Shown here: positions 19,581 to 28,732 of the stretch, in pieces
Layout of the letters: the number at the start of each line of letters is the position of its first letter
Numbering within the stretch: the first letter of the stretch is position 1
Program-made: the position numbers and the translations under genes
The notes under the pieces: model-generated
Seen by the model: only the letters and a program-made list of their open reading frames with translations
Database searches by the model: none
What the model was told of the DNA's origin: nothing
Assembly (NCBI RefSeq): GCF_002176815.1
Contig: NZ_CP021648.1
Coordinates: 3,756,001-3,820,000 of the forward strand
DNA from: Acidovorax sp. T1
GTDB lineage: Bacteria > Pseudomonadota > Gammaproteobacteria > Burkholderiales > Burkholderiaceae_C
Reading direction: 5' to 3'
DNA: 64,000 bases

Positions 19581-21788
19581 ATGACCGCACGCACCTCTGT
19601 CCACGGCCTGCAAGTGGCCACCTCCCTGTTCCGCTTCGTGGAAGACCAGGTCCTGCCCGGCACCGGCGTGCAGAGCAGCGCCTTCTGGAAGGGTTTTGAC
19701 GCCATCGTGGCCGACCTGGCCCCGCGCAACATCGCCCTGCTGGCCGAGCGCGACCGCCTGCAAACCGAGCTGGACCGCTGGCACAAGGCCCACCCCGGCC
19801 CCATCACCGACATGGCGGCCTACCGCCATTTTCTGGAAACCATCGGCTACCTGGTGCCCCAGCCCGCCCATGTGCAGGCCACCACCACCAACGTGGACGA
19901 CGAACTCGCCGTGCAGGCCGGCCCCCAGCTGGTGGTGCCCATCCTGAACGCCCGCTACGCGCTGAACGCCGCCAACGCCCGCTGGGGCAGCCTGTACGAC
20001 GCGCTGTATGGCACCGACGCCATCCCCGAAACCGATGGCGCTGAAAAAGGCAAGGGCTACAACCCCGTGCGCGGCGCCAAGGTGATCGCGTTCGCCCGCA
20101 ACGTGCTCGACCAGAGCACGCCGCTGGCAACGGGCTCGCACCAAGACGCCACCGGTTACCGCGTGGAAGCCGGCCAGCTGGAGGTGGCCCTGAAGAATGG
20201 CAGCACCACGGGCCTGAAGAACCCCGCCCAGTTCACCGGCTACCAGGGCAATGCCGCAGCACCCTCGTCGGTGCTGCTGCAGCACAACGGCCTGCACCTG
20301 GACATCCAGATCAACCGCGCCACGCCCATCGGCCAGACCGACGCCGCCGGCGTGAGCGACCTGGTGCTGGAAGCCGCCCTGTCCACCATCCTCGACCTGG
20401 AAGACTCGGTCGCCGCCGTGGACGCCGAAGACAAGGTGCTGGGCTACCGCAACTGGCTTGGCATCCTGCAGGCCACGCTGACCGAATCGTTCGACAAGGG
20501 CGGCAAGACCATGACGCGCGGCCTGAACCCCGACCGCGTGTACACAGCGCCCAGCGGCCAAGGCGAAGTGCGCCTGCACGGCCGCTCGCTGATGTTCCTG
20601 CGCAACGTGGGCCACCTGATGACCAACCCGGCCATCCTGTGGACGGACGCGCAGGGCACCGTGCGCGAGATTCCCGAAGGCATCATGGATGCGGTGGTGA
20701 CCACCGCCATCGCGCTGCACGACCTGCAAGGCCATGGCAAGGACGGCATCCGCAACTCGCGCAAGGGCAGCGTCTACATCGTCAAGCCCAAAATGCACGG
20801 CCCCGCCGAGGTGGGCTTTGCCGCCGAGCTGTTTGGCCGCGTCGAAAAGCTGCTGGGCCTGGCCGATAACACGGTGAAGCTGGGCATCATGGACGAAGAG
20901 CGCCGCACCAGCGTCAACCTCAAGGCCTGCATTGCCGCCGCGTCGGCGCGCGTGGCCTTCATCAACACCGGCTTCCTCGACCGCACGGGCGACGAGATGC
21001 ACACCGCCATGCACGCGGGCCCGATGATCCGCAAGGGCGACATGAAGGGCAGCGCCTGGATCCAGGCCTATGAAAAGAACAACGTGCTGGTGGGCCTGTC
21101 GTGCGGCCTGCGCGGCAAGGCGCAGATCGGCAAGGGCATGTGGGCCGCGCCCGACCTGATGGCCGCCATGCTGGAGCAGAAGATCGCCCATCCGAAGGCC
21201 GGCGCCAACACCGCCTGGGTGCCCAACCCGACCGGCGCCACGCTGCACGCGCTGCACTACCTGCAGGTCAACGTCGCCGAGGTCCAGCAGGCGCTGGAGA
21301 AGATCGACGCCAACGCCGAGCGCGACGCGCTGCTGACCGGCCTGCTCACGGTACCCGTCAGTGCAAACCCCAACTGGTCGGACGCCGAGAAGCAACAGGA
21401 GCTGGACAACAACGCCCAGGGCATCCTGGGCTATGTGGTGCGCTGGGTGGACCAGGGCGTGGGCTGCTCCAAGGTGCCCGACATCCACAACATCGGCCTG
21501 ATGGAAGACCGCGCCACGCTGCGCATCAGCAGCCAGCACATGGCCAACTGGCTGCTGCATGGCGTGGTGACCGAGGCACAGGTGAAGGAAACCTTCCGCC
21601 GCATGGCGGCCGTGGTCGATCAGCAAAATGCCGGTGACCCGCTGTACAAGCCCATGGCAGGAAACTTCGACACCTCGTACGCCTACCGTGCCGCAGTCGA
21701 ACTGGTCACCAAGGGCACCGAACAGCCCAGCGGCTACACCGAACCCCTGCTGCACGCCTGGCGCCTGAAGCTCAAGGCAGCCGCATAA
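19581..21788 (+). CDS. glcB: malate synthase G
   Basis: This 735-residue enzyme condenses glyoxylate with acetyl-CoA to malate. The form-G length and motifs are visible: [52 protein letters not shown] (catalytic Mg and acid/base region), [21 protein letters not shown], and [19 protein letters not shown]. It serves the glyoxylate shunt or glycolate utilisation. Start ATG 19581 is the first giving the family N-terminus; the frame is open much further upstream through the LysR gene on the other strand. A hairpin terminator follows after a family A repeat. Confidence 0.95.
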   Translation: MTARTSVHGLQVATSLFRFVEDQVLPGTGVQSSAFWKGFDAIVADLAPRNIALLAERDRLQTELDRWHKAHPGPITDMAAYRHFLETIGYLVPQPAHVQATTTNVDDELAVQAGPQLVVPILNARYALNAANARWGSLYDALYGTDAIPETDGAEKGKGYNPVRGAKVIAFARNVLDQSTPLATGSHQDATGYRVEAGQLEVALKNGSTTGLKNPAQFTGYQGNAAAPSSVLLQHNGLHLDIQINRATPIGQTDAAGVSDLVLEAALSTILDLEDSVAAVDAEDKVLGYRNWLGILQATLTESFDKGGKTMTRGLNPDRVYTAPSGQGEVRLHGRSLMFLRNVGHLMTNPAILWTDAQGTVREIPEGIMDAVVTTAIALHDLQGHGKDGIRNSRKGSVYIVKPKMHGPAEVGFAAELFGRVEKLLGLADNTVKLGIMDEERRTSVNLKACIAAASARVAFINTGFLDRTGDEMHTAMHAGPMIRKGDMKGSAWIQAYEKNNVLVGLSCGLRGKAQIGKGMWAAPDLMAAMLEQKIAHPKAGANTAWVPNPTGATLHALHYLQVNVAEVQQALEKIDANAERDALLTGLLTVPVSANPNWSDAEKQQELDNNAQGILGYVVRWVDQGVGCSKVPDIHNIGLMEDRATLRISSQHMANWLLHGVVTEAQVKETFRRMAAVVDQQNAGDPLYKPMAGNFDTSYAYRAAVELVTKGTEQPSGYTEPLLHAWRLKLKAAA

Positions 21789-21825
21789 GGGTGCGCAGGG
21801 CCTGCGGCGGCACTGGATCGTCATT

Positions 21826-21886
21826 GCTATAAAATATATAGCTTATAGCGCTTGCAGCACAAGCGCTACAAGGCTTTTTTTGCAAT
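21826..21886. repeat. short palindromic repeat, family A, best-formed copy
   Basis: The sequence atatatagcttatagcgctt, then gcagcacaagcgcta and caaggcttttttt contains the inverted repeat tagcgcttg/caagcgcta and the T-rich end. It lies downstream of glcB and upstream of the terminator, and serves as the reference copy for the family. Confidence 0.65.
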
Positions 21887-21893
21887 AATGAAT

Positions 21894-21920
21894 GGGCACC
21901 TTTTGAGGTGCCCTTCTTTT
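21894..21920 (+). terminator. rho-independent terminator after glcB
   Basis: The perfect stem gggcacc/ggtgccc with a six-base loop (ttttga) is followed by ttctttt. It lies just beyond the family A repeat that follows glcB. Confidence 0.8.
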
Positions 21921-21980
21921 GGGCCCGCCACCTTTACACTGGCAGTCATCCCACCGGGCGACTGCCCTGACTGCCCGCAT

Positions 21981-22214
21981 ATGTCTCTGCCGCCCCTCGA
22001 TACCAGCGTCTGTCCTTTGTGCGGGCAAGGCAACCAGTGCGCCGTGGCTGCCGGGCAAGCGGTCGATGCCTGCTGGTGCATGTCGGCGCAAATTTCGGCC
22101 GCAGCGCTGGCTGCAGTGCCTGGTGCCCTGCGCGGGCGCGCCTGCATCTGCCCGACTTGCGGGGCCTCGGCGCCGCAGAAAACCGACCAGCAGCCACCCG
22201 GTGTGCCGATATGA
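21981..22214 (+). CDS. cysteine-rich CWC family protein
   Basis: This is a 77-residue small protein with CPLCGQGNQCAVAAGQ and CWC near the middle, and CICPTCG at the C-terminus. This is the pattern of the Cys-rich CWC family, a probable zinc-binding protein of unknown function. It precedes the MFS gene by 33 bases on the same strand. The start at 21981 follows the terminator; the open frame continues upstream through the repeat, which is unlikely to be coding. Confidence 0.7.
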   Translation: MSLPPLDTSVCPLCGQGNQCAVAAGQAVDACWCMSAQISAAALAAVPGALRGRACICPTCGASAPQKTDQQPPGVPI

Positions 22215-22247
22215 TCAGGCGTTGCATTGCGAGGAGCTACTGAACCC

Positions 22248-23726
22248 ATGACACAGCCGTCCGGCTCGATCGCCGCGCTGCGCGAGCGCTATGGTGACCG
22301 CTACCGCTGGCTGCTCCTGCTTTCCGTGATGGTGGGGACCATGGCGTCCATCATGTCGTCCACCATTGTCAATGTGGCGATACCGGACATGAGCCACTAC
22401 TTCACACTGGGCCAGGAACGCGCCCAGTGGGTGACCTCGGGCTTCATGGTGGCCACCACCGTGTCGATGCTGACCACACCGTGGCTTCTCTCTCGCTACG
22501 GTTACCGGGCCACTTACGTCAGCGCCATGGTGCTGCTGCTGGCGGGCGGTATCGGTGGTGGTGTCGCCGGGCATTTCAGTCTGGTTCTCGTCGCGCGTGT
22601 CGCCGAGGGACTGGCGGCCGGGGTGGTGCAGCCCATTCCCGCCGTGATCATTTTGTATGCCTTCAAACCCCATGAGCAGGGCCGCGCCAGCGGCATTTTT
22701 GGCATGGGCGTGGTGCTGGCTCCCGCCATCGGGCCCAGCGTGGGAGGACTGCTGGTGGACTGGCTTGGCTGGCGCTCCATTTTCTTCATGGTCGTGCCGC
22801 TGTGCCTTGCGTCCATCGCGTTGGCCTATAAGTTCGTGCCCACCACCGCTCCTGGTGGTGTGCAGGCAAATCGCCGCAGCGAGCCGCTGGACTGGCGCGG
22901 CCTGGCATTGGGCACATTGGGCACACTGTGCCTTCTCAATGGTCTGGTGGCGCTGCACAGCGGTCCATACGCCGAGGCCGCCCTGTTGCTGGGCGGCGCC
23001 CTGCTGTCACTGCTATTTTTCCTTTGGTGGCAACGCCGCGTTATGCGGCGCGGGCAAAAACCCCTTATGGACCTGCGGGTGTTTGAATACCGGCAGTTCG
23101 CCATGGGCAGCGTGGTGGCGTTCATCTATGGCACCGCGCTGTTCGGCTCCACTTATCTTCTGCCCGTCTTCATGCAACTGGGGTTGCAGCTTTCGCCGTC
23201 GCATGTGGGCACCATCATGCTGCCCTCCGGCATTGTGCTGGCGATCACCATTCCTCTGGTTGGCCGCCTTGGCGACCGGGTTGCCACCCACTGGCTGGTC
23301 AGTACGGGCCTGGCGTTGCTGGGCCTCTCCTTTGCGCTCATGATTCTGGTGGGCCTGCAGTCGGCCCTTTGGACGCTGGTGCTCTTTGCCGTGCTTGGCC
23401 GAATCGGGCTGGGCTTCATCCTGCCATCGCTCAATCTGAGCGCCCTGCGGCCGCTGGACAAGGCGCTTATCTCCCAGGGCTCCAGTGTCATTGGTTTCGT
23501 GCGCATGCTGGGGGGCGCGGCAGGCGTGAGTCTGTGTGGCATCGTGCTGGAATGGCGCCTGGGCGTCCATGGGAACTCGCTGGCGGCCACCACCACCAGC
23601 CCCGCACGCATCGCAGCGTTTGGCGAGACCTTTCTGATGCTGGCAGGGCTTTGCCTTCTTGCCCTGATTGCAGCATGGCAATTGCGCAGCGCACCAGCGC
23701 AGGCAGGCGCTGAACAGCGCCCCTGA
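22248..23726 (+). CDS. MFS transporter, DHA2 (EmrB/QacA) family
   Basis: This is a 492-residue inner-membrane protein with about 14 hydrophobic segments. Motif C-like and family motifs include MASIMSSTIVNVAIPDMSHYF near helix 1, WVTSGFMVATTVSMLTTPWL and GRASGIFGMGVVLAPAIGPSVGG. DHA2 members expel drugs or metabolites using the proton gradient. No EmrA-like adaptor is beside it. The ATG at 22248 has gaggag 11 bases upstream and is preferred over an upstream TTG. The C-terminus is short after the last helix. The substrate is unknown. Confidence 0.87.
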   Translation: MTQPSGSIAALRERYGDRYRWLLLLSVMVGTMASIMSSTIVNVAIPDMSHYFTLGQERAQWVTSGFMVATTVSMLTTPWLLSRYGYRATYVSAMVLLLAGGIGGGVAGHFSLVLVARVAEGLAAGVVQPIPAVIILYAFKPHEQGRASGIFGMGVVLAPAIGPSVGGLLVDWLGWRSIFFMVVPLCLASIALAYKFVPTTAPGGVQANRRSEPLDWRGLALGTLGTLCLLNGLVALHSGPYAEAALLLGGALLSLLFFLWWQRRVMRRGQKPLMDLRVFEYRQFAMGSVVAFIYGTALFGSTYLLPVFMQLGLQLSPSHVGTIMLPSGIVLAITIPLVGRLGDRVATHWLVSTGLALLGLSFALMILVGLQSALWTLVLFAVLGRIGLGFILPSLNLSALRPLDKALISQGSSVIGFVRMLGGAAGVSLCGIVLEWRLGVHGNSLAATTTSPARIAAFGETFLMLAGLCLLALIAAWQLRSAPAQAGAEQRP

Positions 23727-23758
23727 CCATCTATGTCACCACACCACAGGGTCTTTCC

Positions 23759-24433
23759 ATGTGCCAGCTGCTTGGAATGAACAGCAACACCCCCACGGAC
23801 ATTACCTTCAGCTTTCGGGGGTTTGCCCAACGTGGCGGCAATACGGCGGACCACGCGGATGGTTGGGGCATCGCCTTCTTTGAAGACCGGGGCCTGCGCC
23901 ACTTCGTGGATCATCAGCGCGCCGCAGACTCGCCCATTGCGGAGCTCATCCGACACTATCCCATCAAGAGCCTCAACGTCATCGCCCATATCCGCAAGGC
24001 CACCCAGGGCCCGGTCAGCCTGCAAAACTGCCACCCTTTCGTCCGGGAACTGTGGGGGCGCTACTGGGTTTTTGCGCACAACGGCGATCTGAAGGAATTT
24101 CGGCCCCGGTTGCATGCGCATTTTCATCCGGTGGGCAACACCGACAGCGAACATGCCTTTTGCTGGCTGCTGCAAGAACTTGCGAAATCGCATGCCGGAA
24201 TGCCCCGCATCGAAGAGCTCACACGCACGTTACGCGAACTGACGCCGCGGATTGCAGCGCACGGCACGTTCAATTTTCTGCTGTCCAACGGAGAAGCACT
24301 GTGGGCCCACGCATCCACCCACCTCTATCACCTGGAACGGCACCATCCTTTTGCTGTGGCACAGCTCTCGGATGAAGATCTCAGCATCGATTTCGCCCCC
24401 CTCACCAGTAAGCGCACGGCAAACCCATGTTGA
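23759..24433 (+). pseudogene. class II glutamine amidotransferase (YafJ-like), 3' end removed by IS66
   Basis: It begins MCQLLGMNSNTPTDITFSF; Cys2 would be the catalytic nucleophile after Met removal. FAQRGGNTADHADGWGIAFF and VIAHIRKATQGPVSLQNCHPF and WVFAHNGDL are the conserved N-terminal hydrolase blocks. About 216 residues are host-encoded before the IS66 end at 24408. The last nine codons (SKRTANPC and stop) come from the insertion sequence. Family members are about 250-280 residues, so the C-terminal part is missing. The active-site domain is nearly whole, and some activity cannot be excluded. The lost 3' part is not found beyond either IS66 copy. Confidence 0.85.
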
Positions 24434-24459
24434 CCGCAGATGGCTACCATGGCTGACGA

Positions 24460-26016
24460 TCAGATGTCGGTGGGCTGCCAGCGGTGCGGCAAGAGCTCGT
24501 CGATACGGCTGGCCTTGTGCGTGGGCAGCCTGGTGAGCACGTCCTGTAGGTAGGCATAGGGGTCATGCCCGTTCATGCGTGCCGACTGCACCAGACTCAT
24601 CACCGCCGCCGCACGCTGGCCCGCGCGCAGGCTGCCGGCGAACAGCCAGTTGTTGCGTCCAATGGCAATCGGCCGGATCTGGTTTTCGATCCAGTTGTTG
24701 TCCACGGGCAGTTGCCCGTCATCAACGAAGCGCGTCAGTGCAGTCCAGCGCCGCAGGCTGTAATCCAGGGCCCTGGCAGTCGCCGAGCTGTCTGGCAGCT
24801 TTTGCCGCTGCAATGTCATCCACTGGTGTAACGCATCCAGGATCGGCTTGGTGTGCTGCTGACGAATGGCTTTGCGTTGATCGGCGTTCAGCTCCTTGAC
24901 CTCGCGCTCGATGTCGTAAACCTTGGCGAACTGCTCCAGCGCGAACCCGGCAAGCTGGCTTTTGTTCGCCGCATGCAAGTCAAAGAATTTGCGCCGGGCG
25001 TGCGCCAGGCAGCCCACCTCGGTCACACCGTTGGCGATCGTGGCTTTGTAACCAGCAAAGTCGTCGCAGACCAGTGCCCCCTTCCAATCGCCCAGGAAGT
25101 GGCGCGCATGCTCGCCCGCCCTGGATTCGCAGAAGTCGTACACCACTGCCTTGATGTCTTCGAAGGCGCCAGGTGCGTAGGCCCAGAGATATGCGCGGTG
25201 CGTTGTGCCCTTGCCAGGCTTGAGCATCTGCACCGGCGTCTCGTCGGCGTGCAGCACGCTGCGGCTGAGTATCTCCGCCTTGAGCGCATCGACCAGCGGT
25301 TGCAGTCGCACGCCACAGGTGCCCACCCACTGCGCCAGGGTGGAGCGAGGCAGGCCCAAGCCTGCGCGAGCAAAGATGGCTTCCTGACGGTACAGGGGCA
25401 GGTGGTCGGCGTACTTGGCCACCAGCACCTGGGCCAGCAGGCCCGCAGTCGGGATGCCCTTGTCGATCACATGCGCCTCGACCGGCACCTGGGTGATGGT
25501 CTCGCACTTGGCGCAGGCCCACTTGCCACGGATGTGGCGCTCCACCGTGAACACGCCGGGCACATAGTCCAGCTTTTCGGCCACGTCTTCACCGATGCGC
25601 TTCATCGCACAACCACAGGCGCAGGTAGTCAACTCAGGCTCGTGGCGGATCTCGCGCCGCGGCAGGTTGGCCGGCAGCGGCTGGCGTTTGGGCTGTTGCT
25701 TGGCTTCGGGCGCAGCCGCTGGTGGCTGGAGTTGCTCGATCTCGATGGCGACCGCTGCCAGGTCGGCCTCGATCTCGTCTTCGAGCAAGCTGCGCTGCTC
25801 GGCGTTGAAGCGTTCGGACTGGGCGGCGAACTTCATTCGCTTGAGCAGCGCGTTTTCATGGGTGAGCTTGGCGTTGAGCGCCTGGCTGTGCTTGAGTTCC
25901 GTTTGGTGGCGGGCGATTTGCGCGTCCTTGTCGCTCACGTGGCCCATGAGGCTGGCGACCATCTCGCGCAGTTGCTCTGCGCTGAGATCGTTCAGGGATT
26001 GTTGCTGCACCACCAT
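24460..26016 (-). CDS. tnpC: IS66 transposase TnpC
   Basis: This 518-residue DDE transposase has an N-terminal coiled-coil region (residues 10-110). A zinc-finger-like stretch follows (ELTTCACGCAMKRIGED and WACAKCETI), then the RNase H-like catalytic domain (VLHADETPVQML with first Asp, VCDDFAGYK with second Asp). The C-terminal IS66 motif is VDNNWIENQIRPIAIGRNNWLFAGS (Glu). The frame is intact. Compared with copy 2 the first 300 residues are identical and the rest differ at scattered positions. Confidence 0.95.
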   Translation of the reverse strand: MVVQQQSLNDLSAEQLREMVASLMGHVSDKDAQIARHQTELKHSQALNAKLTHENALLKRMKFAAQSERFNAEQRSLLEDEIEADLAAVAIEIEQLQPPAAAPEAKQQPKRQPLPANLPRREIRHEPELTTCACGCAMKRIGEDVAEKLDYVPGVFTVERHIRGKWACAKCETITQVPVEAHVIDKGIPTAGLLAQVLVAKYADHLPLYRQEAIFARAGLGLPRSTLAQWVGTCGVRLQPLVDALKAEILSRSVLHADETPVQMLKPGKGTTHRAYLWAYAPGAFEDIKAVVYDFCESRAGEHARHFLGDWKGALVCDDFAGYKATIANGVTEVGCLAHARRKFFDLHAANKSQLAGFALEQFAKVYDIEREVKELNADQRKAIRQQHTKPILDALHQWMTLQRQKLPDSSATARALDYSLRRWTALTRFVDDGQLPVDNNWIENQIRPIAIGRNNWLFAGSLRAGQRAAAVMSLVQSARMNGHDPYAYLQDVLTRLPTHKASRIDELLPHRWQPTDI

Positions 26017-26081
26017 GGCAGCCAGTGTGCCAAGGAAGATCCTGGGCTGTCATGCGCAGATCCACGGATTGCGCGCCGGCT

Positions 26082-26414
26082 TCAGACCATGGTGATGATG
26101 CCGGCGTCTCCCATGCGCTGCCAGGGCAGGCCCAAGACCAGGGCGTCAAGCTGGGAGCGCTCGAGCTGCCAATGGGCATCGACCGGCGCCGGCCAGGCGA
26201 ACTTGCCCTGGTGCAGGCGGCGAGCGGCCAGCCAGATGCCGATGCCGTCGTGCACCAGCACCTTCATGCGGTTGGCGCGCTTGTTGGCGAATAGATAGGC
26301 ATGGTGGGGGTGGGCGGCGCCGAAGACGCTGACGACCCGGGCCAAGGCCGTGTCGGTACCGGCGCGCATGTCCAGCGGGGCGGTGGCCAGCCAGGCGGCG
26401 TCGATGCGGATCAT
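26082..26414 (-). CDS. tnpB: IS66 accessory protein TnpB
   Basis: This 110-residue protein starts [19 protein letters not shown]. The core FGAAHPHHAYLFANKRANRMKVLVHDGIGIW is diagnostic of IS66 Orf2 (TnpB), needed with TnpA and TnpC for transposition in studied IS66 elements. The start overlaps the end of tnpA. The protein is identical to that of copy 2. Confidence 0.93.
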   Translation of the reverse strand: MIRIDAAWLATAPLDMRAGTDTALARVVSVFGAAHPHHAYLFANKRANRMKVLVHDGIGIWLAARRLHQGKFAWPAPVDAHWQLERSQLDALVLGLPWQRMGDAGIITMV

Positions 26415-26791
26415 CGCAAGAGCTCGCGAAGGAGTGCCCCGCATTGCGAGAGCGGGCATTGCAGGCGCACCAGCAATTCGCCGCGCTGGATCTGCAGATC
26501 AACCTCGGGCAAGGATTGCTCGCCAGCAGGCTCAGCCTGCTTGGCAGGCAGCGCTGCTGGAATGAATGGGACAGTCGGCATCCTCAAAGGCACGAATGCG
26601 GGCGGTACCGCTGCTTGCCGCTCTCGCTGTTCACGGATCCAGCGGTGCACCATGTTCGAGTGCAGGCCGTGCGCCAGGGCCACGCCACCTACGCTGGCGC
26701 TAGGCTGGGCGCAGCGGGTCAGTACCTCTGCCTTGAATTGCTTGCTGTACTCACGCCGCCGTGGGCGGTCTTGATTCAAAGAATTTTCCAT
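26411..26791 (-). CDS. tnpA: IS66 accessory protein TnpA
   Basis: This 126-residue protein has a helix-turn-helix ([38 protein letters not shown]) typical of IS66 Orf1. The stop overlaps the start of tnpB (ATGA). The N-terminal half differs from copy 2 at several residues (PSAS against PGAS, AHG against AQG), consistent with the recombination boundary near 26606. Confidence 0.9.
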   Translation of the reverse strand: MENSLNQDRPRRREYSKQFKAEVLTRCAQPSASVGGVALAHGLHSNMVHRWIREQRERQAAVPPAFVPLRMPTVPFIPAALPAKQAEPAGEQSLPEVDLQIQRGELLVRLQCPLSQCGALLRELLR

Positions 26792-26919
26792 CGTCTCCAC
26801 GATCCTCCATCGTGGGGACGATGCCCGCTTCAAGCGGTGCATTCAAGATGGGATCGCCAGCTGCATACGATGCAAGGCCCGGGTCCCGGGCCTCTCCCTT
26901 CCCAATAGACAAGATCGTT

Positions 26920-27369
26920 ATGAACGTTGATGTAAAGATTCTCGATGCGCGTCTGCGCGACAACATGCCCGCCTACGCCACTCCCGGCAGCGCCGGACTG
27001 GATCTGCGCGCCTGCATCGAGGTGCCAGTAACGCTGGAGCCCGGCCAGTGGCAGCTGATTCCCACCGGCATGGCTATGCACCTCAAGGATCCCAACTACG
27101 CCGCCATGATCCTGCCGCGCTCGGGCATGGGCCACAAGCACGGCATCGTGCTGGGTAATCTGGTCGGACTGATCGACTCCGACTACCAGGGCCAGCTCAT
27201 GGTCAGCGCCTGGAACCGTTCGCAAACCGCTTTCACGCTGCAGCCCATGGATCGTCTGGCCCAACTGGTCATCGTGCCCGTGGTCCAGGCTCAGTTCAAT
27301 CTGGTGGATGATTTTGCCGACGCCAGCGAGCGTGGCGAAGGTGGCTACGGCTCCACCGGCAAGCAGTAA
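26920..27369 (+). CDS. dut: deoxyuridine 5'-triphosphate nucleotidohydrolase
   Basis: This 149-residue enzyme hydrolyses dUTP to dUMP, keeping uracil out of DNA. The trimeric dUTPase motifs are present: [12 protein letters not shown] (motif 1), [16 protein letters not shown] (2), [11 protein letters not shown] (3), [10 protein letters not shown] (4) and [13 protein letters not shown] (glycine-rich motif 5). Start ATG 26920 gives the usual N-terminus. The gene stands about 50 bases inside the IS66 boundary, so its native promoter region may have been split; coaBC, its usual upstream neighbour, is at the far end of the segment. Confidence 0.95.
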   Translation: MNVDVKILDARLRDNMPAYATPGSAGLDLRACIEVPVTLEPGQWQLIPTGMAMHLKDPNYAAMILPRSGMGHKHGIVLGNLVGLIDSDYQGQLMVSAWNRSQTAFTLQPMDRLAQLVIVPVVQAQFNLVDDFADASERGEGGYGSTGKQ

Positions 27370-27422
27370 GTCTGCCAACAAGCCCGCAGGCGGCGCTGCT
27401 GGCGGCAGTCACGGGTGCGGGC

Positions 27423-27674
27423 TTGCTGCTGTGGCTGGTCTTTGGCGCAGACCTATTCCTGACAGTGGCCGTGGAGGTCGCGTTTGCGCTGCTGATGGCC
27501 AGAATGCTGTATGTGGTGGAGCGTGAAGGCTGGCTGCTGGCCGCCCTGCGCATGAGCTGGAAGCCCATGCTCGGTGTGCTGGTCGTCGCCGTGATGCTGG
27601 GCGCTTTGGCGGATTGGGGCTTTCCGCAGGCCGATACGCTGGTACAGGTGCTGCACGCTTTGCGCGGGCATTGA
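27423..27674 (+). CDS. small two-helix membrane protein, unknown
   Basis: The 83 residues from a TTG contain two hydrophobic segments (LLLWLVFGADLFLTVAVEVAFALLMA and MLGVLVVAVMLGALADWGF). The frame is open upstream to 27312 and reads SPQAALLAAVTGAGLLLW, so a CTG at 27372, directly after the dut stop, is another possible start and would lengthen the first helix. I do not recognise a family with certainty. It follows dut closely and is probably co-transcribed. Confidence 0.55.
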   Translation: MLLWLVFGADLFLTVAVEVAFALLMARMLYVVEREGWLLAALRMSWKPMLGVLVVAVMLGALADWGFPQADTLVQVLHALRGH

Positions 27675-27675
27675 T

Positions 27676-27760
27676 GACTGCGCTATTTTGATAGCGTGTG
27701 GCGCTTGTTAAGTCTCGAATTCAGAGTGTTTTTAATTGTAAATAAGCCTGAGAAAGAGCT
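27676..27760. repeat. degenerate family A repeat in the dut-downstream gap
   Basis: The sequence gcgctattttgatagcgtgt, then ggcgcttgtt, followed by tttttaattg keeps the tagc and gcgcttg cores. The remainder of 27761-27949 is AT-richer intergenic DNA with no gene that I can support; it probably contains the promoter of the next gene. Confidence 0.4.
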
Positions 27761-27949
27761 GCCTGCTATGAATTCAGGATTCAATCACCGGCCTCGGTAC
27801 TCAGGCGATTGTTAGCAAATGTGAATCCTGTCGTCCAAAGCGCGGCGCTACGCGTTGTTGTTGCAGGGCAGACCGAATCGGGTTTGCATAGCCACTCACC
27901 ACAGATATTGGGGCGCATGTACCGTGCATGCGTCAGTCAGGAGATTTCC

Positions 27950-28549
27950 ATGCAAGTCATTCAACGCTGGGGCCGCGTGGCCATGGTTGGCGCAATTGCC
28001 GCAGCTCTGTCGGCCTGCGCAGCGTATCCGCAGGGCAGCTATCAGCAAGGCGGTTATTCGCAAGGCGCTTACTCCGGCTCGGTCTTCCCCGCAACGACCC
28101 AGACCTACCCTGTGGGCAGCAGCCCGGTGCAAGGTTATCCTGCCAATAACTGTGGCTACAACAACCCCAACTGCTATTCTCAACAGCAGCAGCCCCAGCA
28201 ATATGCCCAGCAGGGCCGTGTGATGAATATTGAAACCGTGCGCGTGCAGGAAGGCAGCGGCGTGGGTGCCGGTGGTGCCATCGCCGGCGGCGTGATCGGC
28301 GGCGTGCTGGGCAACCAGGTGGGCAAGGGCTCTGGCCGTACGCTGGCCACGATTGCCGGCGTGGTGGGCGGCGCGCTGGCCGGTAACGCCGTGCAAAACA
28401 GCGTGGGTGGCGGCAGCGTGCGCGATATCTACCGCGTCACGGTGCAACTGCAAGATGGCAGCACGCGCGCCATCGATTATCAATATGCTCCTCAGCTGAG
28501 CATTGGCGAGTATGTGCGCGTGGAAGGCAATCAGATCTTCCGTCGCTAA
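27950..28549 (+). CDS. glycine zipper 2TM lipoprotein (SlyB / 17-kDa antigen type)
   Basis: This 199-residue outer-membrane lipoprotein has a signal sequence ending in the lipobox LSAC (VGAIAAALSACAAYPQG). A Gln/Tyr/Gly-rich low-complexity region follows (about residues 30-95). A glycine-zipper segment (GVGAGGAIAGGVIGGVLGNQVGKGSG then GVVGGALAGNAVQ) is probably membrane-embedded. The C-terminal small domain ends YVRVEGNQIFRR. The family maintains envelope integrity; exact function is unknown. RBS ggagat precedes the ATG, and a strong terminator follows. Confidence 0.87.
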   Translation: MQVIQRWGRVAMVGAIAAALSACAAYPQGSYQQGGYSQGAYSGSVFPATTQTYPVGSSPVQGYPANNCGYNNPNCYSQQQQPQQYAQQGRVMNIETVRVQEGSGVGAGGAIAGGVIGGVLGNQVGKGSGRTLATIAGVVGGALAGNAVQNSVGGGSVRDIYRVTVQLQDGSTRAIDYQYAPQLSIGEYVRVEGNQIFRR

Positions 28550-28573
28550 GCAGCCAAGCGCCGCAAAACAAAA

Positions 28574-28597
28574 GGGACTCGAATGAGTCCCTTTTTT
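28574..28597 (+). terminator. rho-independent terminator after the lipoprotein gene
   Basis: The perfect seven-base stem gggactc/gagtccc with loop gaat is followed by six T residues. Confidence 0.88.
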
Positions 28598-28658
28598 CGT
28601 TCATCACGCTAACAGCGATGAATGCAGCTTGAAGCCGGCGCATCGCAAACTAGAAGCA

Positions 28659-28730
28659 GCGAGCAAGAGCCGTCCCGCAGCGACGCTGTCGTCCCCCTCA
28701 GCGAAGCAAGGGGTCAAGCTGCTCAGGGGT
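28659..28730. repeat. family B repeat (gctgtcgtccccctc...ctcaggggg), copy 1
   Basis: The copy includes gagcaagagccgtcccgcag, cgacgctgtcgtccccctca and gctcaggggt. The same order of blocks recurs at 30594-30688. Both copies lie immediately downstream of the stop of a minus-strand gene. The blocks ccccctc and caggggg are complementary, so a long hairpin could form in RNA. Confidence 0.55.
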
Positions 28731-28732
28731 TG

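Larger units (their letters stand above)
24408..26868 (-). mobile_element. IS66 family element, copy 1 (tnpA-tnpB-tnpC)
   Basis: The element is 2461 bases. The left end starts GTAAGCGCACGG. The right end read inward is GTATGCAGCTGGCGATCCC. Flanks are cctcacca on the left and gatgcaag on the right, so there is no matching target duplication around this copy. The 1.5 kb from about 25106 to 26606 is identical to copy 2 as far as I can read, whereas both ends differ, the pattern of a recombinant element. It interrupts a glutamine amidotransferase gene. Confidence 0.88.

Noticed and set aside
19482..21824. 780-codon minus-strand open frame opposite glcB
   Set aside because: The plus strand encodes a full malate synthase G. 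The antisense product is low in family features and typical of GC-rich shadows.
21852..21980. Upstream extension of the CWC protein
   Set aside because: It would be coded by the family A repeat and the glcB terminator, and carries no conserved residues.
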